64,000 bases of DNA from Nocardioides sp. YIM 152315. GTDB lineage: Bacteria; Actinomycetota; Actinomycetes; Propionibacteriales; Nocardioidaceae. Under the pieces are notes generated by a model. The model saw nothing but the letters and a program-made list of their open reading frames with translations, did no database searches and was not told the DNA's origin. Position 1 is the stretch's first letter, and each line of letters starts with the position of its first letter. The stretch lies in contig NZ_JARGER010000023.1 of the NCBI RefSeq assembly GCF_029210375.1, positions 1-64,000 of the forward strand, in the 5' to 3' direction. The translations under genes and the position numbers were made by a program. Positions 15,790 to 24,100 of this stretch are shown here, one piece after another.

Positions 15790-16273
15790 GCCTGAGTCCA
15801 CTCGACGCCGTACGACGGTCGCGCTCGCCGCCGCGACGCTGGCGGCGCCGCTGCTCGCAGGCTGCAGCTTCTTCGACGGCGACGACAGCGACGGGGTCTC
15901 GGTGTTCTCGATCGAGCCGGGTCAGTGCTTCGAGGGACAGACCAAGGTCAAGGCCCAGCTGAGCGAGCTCGCCGAGCTCGACTGCTCCGACGAGCACACC
16001 CAGGAGGCCTACGCGGTCGTCGAGTACCAGCCCCTCGACGAAGCGGCTCCGGACACCTATCCGGGCGACGACGCGCTCAACAAGTTCGCGGACGGCGCCT
16101 GCGCCGGCGCCTACCGCGACTACGTCGGCATCGACTACCTCGACTCGAAGCTCTTCTACACCTACCTGGTGCCGTCGGCCCGCAGTTGGGACGACGACGA
16201 CCGCAGCGTCATCTGCTTCGTGACGGGAGCGGGCGAGCCGCTGCAAGGATCGGCCAAGGGATCGAAGCGGTGA
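15782..16273 (+). CDS. Lipoprotein with septum-formation-type domain
   Basis: 163 aa with a lipoprotein signal: RRRTTVALAAATLAAPLLAGC ends in a lipobox L-A-G-C (Cys ~27). The mature part starts with a short Asp/Ser linker and the segment VFSIEPGQCFEG, followed by LDCSDEHTQEAYAVV and later Cys residues. This is the conserved pattern of the actinobacterial Septum_form domain (PF13845), also found in many small exported proteins of unknown role. It lies between the tail terminator and the PAAR-like tip gene, so it is probably membrane-tethered on the outside and could be a receptor or docking factor for the particle (inference). Confidence 0.75.
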   Translation: MPEPESTRRRTTVALAAATLAAPLLAGCSFFDGDDSDGVSVFSIEPGQCFEGQTKVKAQLSELAELDCSDEHTQEAYAVVEYQPLDEAAPDTYPGDDALNKFADGACAGAYRDYVGIDYLDSKLFYTYLVPSARSWDDDDRSVICFVTGAGEPLQGSAKGSKR

Positions 16274-16297
16274 ACGGGCGCCGCTGAGGAGGATGCG

Positions 16298-16687
16298 ATG
16301 GGTCAATCTGCAGTCACGGGAGCGATGATGACCTGCACGTTCGGGATGGCTCCGGCGACGCTGGTCGCGACCGGCACGTCCCGGGTCACGGTCGAAGGGC
16401 GCCCCGCCGCGGTGATCACCGACATGGCGCCGATCGCCAACATCCCACCCTTCGGGATGTGCACCAGCGTCGCGAACCCGACGGTCGCGGCGGCGACCTC
16501 GGCCGCGCTCGGTGTGCTCACGCCGATGCCGTGCGTGCCCGTCACGCCCGCTCCGTGGCTCCCGGGGGCGCCGCGGACGGTCGTCGGCGGGATGCCGGCA
16601 CTGGTCTCCGGCTCGACCTGCGCGTGTGCGTACGGCGGCGTCATCCAGCTCACCATGCCCGGCGCCACGAAGACCATGGCGACCTGA
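16298..16687 (+). CDS. PAAR-like spike tip protein (DUF4280)
   Basis: 129 aa: an N-terminal MTCTFGMAPATL, repeated PAAR-like glycine/proline turns, and conserved Cys in FGMCTS, MPCVP and TCACAYGG. The pattern fits DUF4280, the PAAR-like family that caps the VgrG spike (Afp10/Pvc10 role). The ATG at 16298 has GAGGAGG about six bases upstream. It sits upstream of the sheath gene, separated by an antisense regulator-like gene, rather than beside the spike gene as in Afp. Confidence 0.85.
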   Translation: MGQSAVTGAMMTCTFGMAPATLVATGTSRVTVEGRPAAVITDMAPIANIPPFGMCTSVANPTVAAATSAALGVLTPMPCVPVTPAPWLPGAPRTVVGGMPALVSGSTCACAYGGVIQLTMPGATKTMAT

Positions 16688-16721
16688 CCGACACCCCAGC
16701 CTCGCCCAGCTGGCCGGAATC

Positions 16722-17711
16722 TCAGTTGACGGTTGGGCGGGTCGATGCTGCCTTCACGGCGCGCCCAGGGGCGTAGCACCACGCGAACGCCGAGCCGGGG
16801 TCCATCCGCCGGCAGCCTCGCTCGAGCGCCAGCAGGGGCCCTGGGTCCGGATCGACGGGCGAGATCATCCACAGCCACGCGGCGACCAGGTCGGCCCACC
16901 GCGTGGGTTCACGTACGGCGTGCAGGCCCGCGATCCGCGACCGTGCGCCCAACGCCTCACGCAGACCGGTGGCCGCCACCTGGCCGTACCCCTCGGTGAC
17001 CAGGTGCAGCTGGGCGCCGGTGGGCCAGTGCGCGCGCGAGGAGTTGACGTGGTCGAGGAAGGTGGCGAGGTCCCCGGCCGGATCGTCGCGCACCGGAGCG
17101 GGCCCGCGCAGCAGGGCGTGCTCGAGGTCGGCCAGCGCAGCGGCGGCGACCCCGGCGTCGGCACGATCCCTCGTCCACGCGTTGTCACGCACGTCCAGCA
17201 CGGCGAACCGCTCCCGCGCACCGAGGCGCAGCGCGAGGATCGACGTCACCCGCCCGACGAGCGGCGGAGAGGTGGCGAACCGGTAGCCGCCACGTATCGG
17301 CTGCAACCCGTAGGTGTGCCAGCCGCGGACGACGGTGCTGCGTCCGACCCCGAGCTCGCGCCCGAGGAGACGCGACGACCAGTGCGTGACCCCCAGCCTG
17401 CGCGGCGGCGGCACCAGCGTCGCCCGCAGCACGTCGGTGGCCGAGGCATGCGGCCGACGGCCCGGACGCGCCAGGTCCGCGAGCCCGTCGAGCCCGCGCT
17501 CGGCGTACCGATGGCGCCACTCCAGCACGGTCGGGCGCGACACCCCGACCTTGTCGGCGATGTCGGTGTTGGAGAGCCCGTCGGCGGCGAGCAGCACGAT
17601 GCGGGCGCGCCGCGCGAGGCCGGCGCGCACCGTCGGGCTGCGCGTCATCACCAGCAGCCGGGCCCGGTCGCCGTCCCGGAGCTCGAGCCGCCGTGCGGGG
17701 CGGTTGGCCAT
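16722..17711 (-). CDS. HTH protein resembling an IS630-type transposase that has lost its catalytic triad
   Basis: 329 aa. Residues ~8-65 form a homeodomain-like HTH (ARRARIVLLAADGLSNTDIADKVGVSRPTVLEWRHRY), and ~85-135 a second winged-helix region with WSSRLLGRELGVGRSTVVRGWHTYGLQP. The C-terminal half aligns in outline with the IS630 DDE domain. The first acidic position sits in a non-standard FAVLDVRDNAW context, the second is HLVTEGYG instead of a D-N pair, and the third acidic residue is not found (RWADLVAAWLW). No inverted repeats flank it. It is probably a domesticated transposase used as a DNA-binding regulator. It lies antisense between the PAAR-like and sheath genes, with a perfect palindrome just upstream. 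The ATG at 17711 is the best start; GTG/ATG codons above it would add only a few residues. Confidence 0.7.
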   Translation of the reverse strand: MANRPARRLELRDGDRARLLVMTRSPTVRAGLARRARIVLLAADGLSNTDIADKVGVSRPTVLEWRHRYAERGLDGLADLARPGRRPHASATDVLRATLVPPPRRLGVTHWSSRLLGRELGVGRSTVVRGWHTYGLQPIRGGYRFATSPPLVGRVTSILALRLGARERFAVLDVRDNAWTRDRADAGVAAAALADLEHALLRGPAPVRDDPAGDLATFLDHVNSSRAHWPTGAQLHLVTEGYGQVAATGLREALGARSRIAGLHAVREPTRWADLVAAWLWMISPVDPDPGPLLALERGCRRMDPGSAFAWCYAPGRAVKAASTRPTVN

Positions 17712-17766
17712 GGACCCATGGTCGCGAGCCGGCGGGCAAAGCGTCAACCTACCAACCTGCCACTGG

Positions 17767-17786
17767 CATAGTCATTTCGGACTATG
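17767..17786. promoter_or_regulatory. Palindromic operator candidate upstream of the sheath gene
   Basis: CATAGTC, six bases, then GACTATG: a perfect 7-bp inverted repeat in the 158-bp spacer between the HTH gene (start 17711) and the sheath gene (start 17870). Its size suits a dimeric HTH regulator. Binding by the adjacent HTH protein is inference. Confidence 0.45.
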
Positions 17787-17869
17787 TGTCACCGTTCTCA
17801 TTGCGGACCCGGGTGGTTGGGAGCAGTGTGCGAACGTCCTGCCACCTGTCGCGAGAGCGGATGAAGACG

Positions 17870-19444
17870 ATGCCCACATACACCGCACCTGGCGTCTACG
17901 TCGAAGAGGTGCCCACCTCCCAGAAGGTCCTGTCCGCCGCCCCGACCGCGGTGACCGCCTTCGTCGGGTTCACGGCGACCGCCCCGACCGACGACCCCAA
18001 TGACCCGCAGGGTCTGGCCCCCCGTCTGGTGACGAGCTGGTCGCAGTTCGAGAGTCTCTACGGCGGCTTCGCCGAGGGCTGCGTGCTCCCGCTGTCCGTG
18101 TACGGCTACTTCGCCAACGGCGGCAGCGTCGCCTACATCTGCCGGGTCCCGAACACCGAGCCGGCCGGGCAGCCCGCTCGCCTCGCGCTGCCGGCCGCCG
18201 ACCGGGCGCTCGGTCTGCCGGTGGCGGTCGAGAGCCTCGAGGCCGACGCCGACATCACGCTCCAGGTGACCACCGACGACGGCGGGGACGACGCGGCCGA
18301 CGGTCCCTCCACCTTCACGATCACCGTCCTCGAGGGCGGCGAGGCCGTCGAGACCTTCTCGGGCCTCGGCTTCGGCGCCGGCGACTCGAACGTCGCGACG
18401 GCCGTCAACGCCACCTCGACGAAGATCAAGATCGACCTGCAGCTCGACGACGACGTCGACCTCGGCTCCCAGCTCGAGCTGGTCCGGCCCGGCAGCTACT
18501 CCCTCGAGAAGGCCGCGCCGGTCCCGGTGCCGGTCAACGGCCGCAAGTTCGCCGGCTCCGAGTCGGCGCGCAACGGCATCAACGGGCTGGCGGTCGCCGA
18601 GGACGTCACCGTGGTCGTCGTCCCCGACCTGGTCACCGCGGCCACCGGCGAGGACGGCACCGTCGACCTCGGGCTCTGGAAGGCCGTGCAGACCGCGCTG
18701 ATCTCGCACTGCGAGCAGAACGGCAACCGGATGGCGGTGCTGGACGCACCTCCGGGGATGTCGCCGCAGCAGATCAAGGAGTGGCGCAGCGACGTCGCGA
18801 TGTACGACTCGGCGTACGCCGCGCTCTACTACCCCTGGATCAAGGTCGAGAACCCGATCGGGGTCAACGGCAACAGCGAGATCCTGATCCCGCCGTCCGG
18901 ACACGTCGCCGGCGTGTGGGCGCGCACCGACGACACCCGCGGCGTGTGGAAGGCGCCGGCCAACGACACCATGCGTGGAGTGCTCGACATCGAGCGCAGC
19001 GTCACCCAGAACGAGCAGTCGCTGCTCAACCCGATCGGCATCAACTGCATCCGTCCGTTCGGCACCCGCGGCATCCGGATCTGGGGCGCGCGCACCCTCG
19101 CCTCGGACACCGACTGGCAGTACATCAACGTCCGGCGCCTGTTCAACATGGTCGAGGCGACGATCCTCACCGGCACCCAGTGGGCCGTCTTCGAGCCCAA
19201 CGACGTGACGCTCTGGGAGGGCGTCAAGCGCACGCTGAACGCCTTCCTCCGCGGCCTCTGGTCGGCCGGCGCCCTCTTCGGCGCCAGCGTGGACGAGGCG
19301 TTCTACGTCAAGTGCGACGCGGAGACCAACCCGCCCGAGTCGATCGACGCCGGCCTGCTCGTGGTCGAGGTCGGCATCGCACCGGTGAAGCCCGCGGAGT
19401 TCGTGGTCTTCCGGATCAGCCAGAAGAAGCAGTCGGCGAACTAG
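17870..19444 (+). CDS. Contractile tail sheath protein
   Basis: 524 aa starting MPTYTAPGVYVEEVPTSQKV, the hallmark N-terminus of phage and eCIS sheath proteins. It continues with TAVTAFVGFTATAP, a sheath core with GVLPLSVYGYFANGG-like motif, a variable Asp/Glu-rich insertion (~residues 100-230), and the C-terminal sheath domain (RIWGARTLASDTDWQYINVRRL, VGIAPVKPAEFVVFRISQ). It forms the contractile outer tube that drives injection. Only one sheath gene is present, whereas Afp and PVC carry three. An ATG at 17861 is also in frame and nearer to a weak GAGAG; I prefer 17870 because the protein then begins at the family's usual start. It heads a long run of tightly packed plus-strand genes. Confidence 0.95.
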   Translation: MPTYTAPGVYVEEVPTSQKVLSAAPTAVTAFVGFTATAPTDDPNDPQGLAPRLVTSWSQFESLYGGFAEGCVLPLSVYGYFANGGSVAYICRVPNTEPAGQPARLALPAADRALGLPVAVESLEADADITLQVTTDDGGDDAADGPSTFTITVLEGGEAVETFSGLGFGAGDSNVATAVNATSTKIKIDLQLDDDVDLGSQLELVRPGSYSLEKAAPVPVPVNGRKFAGSESARNGINGLAVAEDVTVVVVPDLVTAATGEDGTVDLGLWKAVQTALISHCEQNGNRMAVLDAPPGMSPQQIKEWRSDVAMYDSAYAALYYPWIKVENPIGVNGNSEILIPPSGHVAGVWARTDDTRGVWKAPANDTMRGVLDIERSVTQNEQSLLNPIGINCIRPFGTRGIRIWGARTLASDTDWQYINVRRLFNMVEATILTGTQWAVFEPNDVTLWEGVKRTLNAFLRGLWSAGALFGASVDEAFYVKCDAETNPPESIDAGLLVVEVGIAPVKPAEFVVFRISQKKQSAN

Positions 19445-19493
19445 CGCCGACGCTCGCCACCCCCTGCGACCCTCGCACTGAACGGAGCCAACC

Positions 19494-19976
19494 ATGCCCA
19501 ATGCAGACCTCATCAACAACGACCCGATCGTCTCCCAGAACTTCTTCCTCGAGATCGACGGCGGTGTCGTCAGCGTCCTGTCCAGCGTCTCCGGCCTCGA
19601 CATCGAGATGGAGGTGGTGACGATGGAGCAGGCCGGCGCGAGCGGCAAGGTGCAGATCGTCAAGACCCTCGGCAAGGCCAACAAGCCGCCGGACCTCAGC
19701 CTGACCCGGATGGCACCCCCCGACATGACCCAGGACAAGATGTGGGGCTGGTTCAACGACATCCGCGACAAGGGCATCCTGCTCAGCGACCGGTCCAACA
19801 ACCGCAAGAACGGGTCGATCGTCATGTACGACTCGACCAACGCGGAGATCGCTCGGTTCAACTTCACCAACGGGTGGCCGAGCAAGATCGCGACCGACCA
19901 GCTCAGCGTCGAGTCGAACGAGCCGGTCAAGGAGACCATCACGCTGACCGTCGAGAGCCTCGCCCGAGTCAAGTGA
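19494..19976 (+). CDS. Tail tube protein (Afp1/T4 gp19 type)
   Basis: 160 aa: NFFLEIDGGVVSVLSSVSGLDIEMEVVTMEQAGASGKVQIVKTLGK is the typical tube N-terminal half, with conserved loops LTRMAPPDMTQDKMWGWF and FTNGWPSKIATDQLSVESNEPVKETITLTVE at the end. Rings of this protein make the inner tube. The spacer from the sheath is 49 bp, and GGAG lies upstream of the ATG. Its stop overlaps the next gene's GTG (GTGA). Confidence 0.93.
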   Translation: MPNADLINNDPIVSQNFFLEIDGGVVSVLSSVSGLDIEMEVVTMEQAGASGKVQIVKTLGKANKPPDLSLTRMAPPDMTQDKMWGWFNDIRDKGILLSDRSNNRKNGSIVMYDSTNAEIARFNFTNGWPSKIATDQLSVESNEPVKETITLTVESLARVK

Positions 19977-20476
19977 ACTCACTCCAGACGTCCTACGAGT
20001 TCACGCTGCCGCGCGGGTACGTCGACAGCGCGGGTCAGGTGCACCGCACGGGCACGATGCGCCTCGCGACGGCGCGCGACGAGCTCGAGCCGCTCCGTGA
20101 CCCGCGCGTCGAGGGTCCGGACGACCCGCGGCTCACCATCCTGGTGCTGACGCGGGTCGTGGAGCGGCTCGGCGACCTGCCGATGGTGACCCCTCACGAG
20201 ATCGAGGGCCTCTTCGCCGTCGACCTGGCATTCCTCCAGGACTTCTACGGGGTCATCAACTTCGGCAGCCAGGAGGAGTACGACGCGCTGGTGAGCGCGC
20301 AGACCTCCTCGGCCCTCCTGGGGGTCGCCTCGCCGTCGGACCCGGATCCGTCCGCCGCGGCGGAGCCGGAGTCCGACGCGGCAGCGGAGCCGGCCGACGC
20401 CGGCCCCGACCGGGAGCCGGAGCCGCGACCGACCCTGCGGCGAGCGGTCGAGGAGATCCCGCGCAAGGCGAACTGA
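19973..20476 (+). CDS. Tail assembly chaperone-like protein (Mu gp41/TAC type)
   Basis: 167 aa. The first ~100 residues contain the family pattern YEFTLPRGYVDSAGQVHRTGTMRLATARDELEPLRDPRV, then LTILVLTRVVERLG and IEGLFAVDLAFLQDFYGVINFG, as in phage tail assembly chaperones of the Mu gp41 type that are routinely found in eCIS loci. The C-terminal ~65 residues are Pro/Glu/Ala-rich and poorly conserved. The GTG at 19973 overlaps the tube gene stop. Confidence 0.82.
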   Translation: MNSLQTSYEFTLPRGYVDSAGQVHRTGTMRLATARDELEPLRDPRVEGPDDPRLTILVLTRVVERLGDLPMVTPHEIEGLFAVDLAFLQDFYGVINFGSQEEYDALVSAQTSSALLGVASPSDPDPSAAAEPESDAAAEPADAGPDREPEPRPTLRRAVEEIPRKAN

Positions 20477-20518
20477 TGAGCGCACGACTGGGCGCCAGCG
20501 AGGCGGGGTGAGGCCGCG

Positions 20519-20698
20519 ATGATGCGTTACCCCGCCGAGGCGCTCTGGCAGGAGATCGCGTTCCTGGCCTACCACCTGCACTGGCGGCTCGACGACCTGC
20601 TGGACCTCGAGCACATGGACCGGGTGCGGATGGTGCGGGCCGTGGTCTCGTTGAACGATCGAGCATGGCAGGCGGTGCGTGAGTATGGCCAGCAGTGA
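20519..20698 (+). CDS. Small eCIS protein, Afp6/DUF6760-like
   Basis: 59 aa: after MMRYPAEALWQEIAFLAYHL come HWRLDDLLDLEH and VVSLNDRAWQAV, all within a predicted helical hairpin. The pattern (YP...W.EIAFLAYHLHW....LDLEH..R) matches the small conserved proteins (DUF6760) found between tube genes in phage and eCIS clusters. The second ATG at 20522 is an equal start candidate. It overlaps the next tube gene by about 20 bases. Too short for automatic length cut-offs, but strongly supported by pattern and position. Confidence 0.75.
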   Translation: MMRYPAEALWQEIAFLAYHLHWRLDDLLDLEHMDRVRMVRAVVSLNDRAWQAVREYGQQ

Positions 20699-21164
20699 GA
20701 CCACCCCGCTCGGTGGTGACCTGCCCGTCGCGACCCGGTTCCTCTTCGAGCTCGACGGCGTCGAGCTCGGCGTCTTCAAGGAGGTCACCGGCCTCAACGT
20801 CTCGGTGCAGCTGGACCACATCGCGGAGGGTGGCCAGAACGGCTTCGTCCACAAGGTGCCGGGCCGGATGAGCTGGCCGCACCTGGTCTTCCGGCGCGGT
20901 GTGACCGACAGTGACGCCTTGTTCGAGTGGTTCAGCAAGTCCTCGGGCGAGGGCTTCGCCGGCAACCAGAACAAGCTGACCAAGTCGACCGGAGCCGTCA
21001 CGGTCGTCGACGCCCTCGGCAACCGCCTGCGTGCCTGGGAGTTCATCGACGTGTTCCCGGTGCGGTGGCAGGGCCCGGACTTCTCGGTCGGCCGGCTCGA
21101 CCCCCTCGAGGAGGAGCTCGAGATCGCGCACCACGGGTTCCGGGCGGTCACCCAGACGTCATGA
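20679..21164 (+). CDS. Second tail tube protein (Afp5-like, tube initiator)
   Basis: 161 aa: ATRFLFELDGVELGVFKEVTGLNVSVQLDHIAEGGQNGFVHKVPGR followed by LVFRRGVTDSDALFEWF and RAWEFIDVFPVRWQGPDFSVGRLDPLEEELEIAHHGF, a tube-fold protein distinct from the first. In Afp/PVC this type nucleates the inner tube on the baseplate. The start is GTG 20679 or ATG 20685 (two codons apart), both inside the 3' end of the 59-aa gene. The ATGA at 21161-21164 couples it to the next gene. Confidence 0.9.
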   Translation: MSMASSETTPLGGDLPVATRFLFELDGVELGVFKEVTGLNVSVQLDHIAEGGQNGFVHKVPGRMSWPHLVFRRGVTDSDALFEWFSKSSGEGFAGNQNKLTKSTGAVTVVDALGNRLRAWEFIDVFPVRWQGPDFSVGRLDPLEEELEIAHHGFRAVTQTS

Positions 21165-24100
21165 CCGATCTTCTCTCTCCCGACACCGCCGGCGGTGCCC
21201 ACGAGGCGCGGCTGGGACGCGACGTCGCGCGCCGACTTCGGCTGCCGGGTCCGCCGTTCGGTCGAGGGCTGCCGACCCGGATCGGCAGCCTGGCGTCGTC
21301 GGTCGAACGGTTCGCGGCCGCGACCTCTCGACCCGTCGACATCCGCCGGGCCCTGGTCGGGCCGGACCCGCGCGGCATCGCCGCGAGCTCCGCTCCGCCG
21401 CGCTGGTGGACCCCCGTCACCCGGCCGGACGATCCCGCCGTCCGCGGCGCGACCGCCGACGCGCCCGCTCGCGTGCGTCGGTCGGACGCCGTGGTGCCTG
21501 CGGGCCCGGCTCCGGCCGTCGTGCCGCCTGCCGCGGCTGATCCGTCCCCTGCGTCGTCCGCGGCCCCTGGTCCGTCAACGGCGCCTGCGGCGACTCCGCC
21601 GGCATGGCTGGCGCCGGCGCGCGCCGTCGAGATCCGCCGGCTGCCCGAACGCGGGCTCCCGCGGGCCGCGCGGTCGATCCCCGAGGAGTCGACCTGGACG
21701 CCCGGCGGCATCGTCGGCGGGCTGCGCGGCGAGGTCGCCCGGGTGCGCCGGCTCGCGGAGGTCGCCGCCGTCGGCCCGATGCTCACCCAGGCGGACCGGG
21801 CCAAGCTGAGCGCCAGCACGGCCGCTCGCCGGGCCGCCTCGGCAACCCCGCCGTCGACTCCGTCGTCAGGACCGCCGTCGGCTCCGGCGGCCGGTCGGGC
21901 CGAGGGCGCGCCACCCCACGCGTCGGCGACCGCGCCGATGCCGGTCGCGCGGCGGGCCTCCCGCTCCACCCGGCAGGTGACACCCGACGCGGCCTCCGCG
22001 CCGGCGGCCGCCGACCCTCCGACGGTCCCCACCGGCGCAGCACCTCGGCAGGCACCCGGCCCCGGCCCAGGCCCCGTCGTCGCGCCCCCGTCGGCGGACG
22101 GCACCGCACCAACGGCACCGACCGCACCCACCGCACCGACCGCACCGACCGCACCGACGGACGACCCCCGACCGGCACCGGCCGGCCCGCCGGCGCTGCG
22201 GCGCGCCTCGCGCGCGACCTGGCAGCTGGGCGCGGCGCGCTCCCGGTTCGGCGCGGTGGTGCGCCGCACCCCGGCGGCCGGCCCCGGCGACCGCCCGACG
22301 GGCTCCGCGGCAACACCCACGCGGGCCGCCGCCGTCCCCATGGCTGCTGCCACCGCGCCCGTGCTCGCGCCCCTGTCGACTGCCGAACGGGCCCGTCCGA
22401 CGAACGCCGGCGTGACCCGGCTGGAGACCGGCCTGCGCGGTCCGGCTGTCGTCGCGCCGAGCGCGCCGAGCCTGATCGCCGGCAGCGTCGACGCCCCGGC
22501 GGCCGTGCGTCGCCACGCCTGGTCGGCCGGCAGCCTCCTCCTGCGGCAGGCCGGCCGTTCGCACGTCCGGCCCGCCGCAGCACCACGACCGGCCGCGTCC
22601 TCGCCCACGATCGGCGCGACCCGCGCCGCTTCCGCCGGCGCCCCCACCGGTGCGACGGCCCCCGCGACGAGCACGCCCCCACCGGTCGCCGCCACTCCCG
22701 CAGCTCCCACGCCGACCGTGCTCCGTGCCGTCGCCGCCGCACCGTCGAGTCCGACCCCGCAGCCGACTTCCCAGCCGACTTCCCTGCCGACTTCCGAGCC
22801 GACTTCCCAGCCGACTTCCCAGCCGACCCCAAGGTCGGGATCGACGCCGGGCCTCCGCAGGCTGTGGCGCCCGGCCACGCCCGTCCGACCGGAGGAGGCG
22901 CGGCGCGCGGCGCCGCTCGCTGCTGCGGCATCCGGTCGGACGCAGACCCCGTCGGTCTCCGCACCCCGGCGACACGAGGGCGACGCTGACCCGTCGGAAA
23001 CTTTCGGGCGGGTCGGTGTCGAGCCCGGGCCGGTGCCGTCGGTCTCCACGTCGTCCTCGGTGTCAGGGGTGACGACAGGCGGCGCCTACCCGGTCAGCCG
23101 GATCGGCGCGCACGTCGCCGCTCCCGGAGTCGCCGGTCACGATCTCGCCATGCCGGAGCTGCTCGCCATCCGGCGCACGAGTGCGCACGGCTCCCGCCGC
23201 GGCCGCGCGCTCGCCAGCGGCTTCGGCGTGCCCGAGCCGATCCGTCCCGCCGGCAGCCCCGCGCCCGCCCCGGTGACCGGCGCCTCCTCTGGCGTGGCCG
23301 GCACGGTGGCCAGCGCCGTGGCGAGCGCGCTCGGGAGCACGCTGGGGGCGCCGGCGCGGCGGACCGCGGGGAGTGCGGGACCTGCGGCCCCGACAGGTCA
23401 CGCCACGGGCGGGCTGCGCCGCAGCACCGGCGTCGATCCCAGCCCCACTCCCACGACAGCCGATCCCACGACAGCCGGCCCCGCGTCCACACCTGGTGCA
23501 CGCGGAGCATGGAGATCGGCCGGGTCCCGAGGACGTGGCGGACCGACACGGGCCGGGCAGGGCACCGGGCCGATCGGCCCCTCCTCCCCCGGCACCGCCT
23601 CCGGCAGCGCCCCCGGCAGCGCCCCCGTTCCGGCCCCGAGTCCCGCCGCCGTGCCAGCGGGCAGACCCCGCGTGGGCCTCGGTCGCACACCGACGTCGAT
23701 CGACCTGCGCCGTTTCACCGTGGCGCCGCCGCGGGTCAGCGTCGCCCAGCACCGACCGCCACCGAGCCCCCCGACGGCGGTCGGACCCGCCGCCGGGTCG
23801 TCGGAGGGAGATCGGATCCGGCCGCGGGTGCCCGACGAGCCGATCGCGGGCCGCAGTCCGTGGGCGGGCTCGTTGCTGGACGCGACGGCGCACCTCTTCG
23901 CCGCCTCGGACACCTCGGACACCTCGGTCATCCGGCGTTCGCTCGCACCAGGAGGAGCCATGTCGACGTACTCGTCCCTGCCCGCGCCACCCCCTCCGCC
24001 ATCGGGAGCATCGGGCGGGCCGGGATCTCCGGACCTCAGCCACGTCCCCTCGCCCTACCAGGCCCCGATCGTCCGGGTCGCCGACAACCGCGTGGACCCC

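Noticed and set aside
16722..17711. Active insertion sequence
   Set aside because: No inverted repeats or duplicated target visible, and the DDE triad looks broken.
20476..20511. Eleven-codon frame between the chaperone and the 59-aa gene
   Set aside because: Too short and without pattern; probably just part of the spacer.
21148..23049. Long minus-strand open frame opposite the Pro/Ala-rich gene
   Set aside because: It is Gly/Ala/Arg-rich with no family motif, and it exists only because of the high-GC codon bias of the gene on the other strand.
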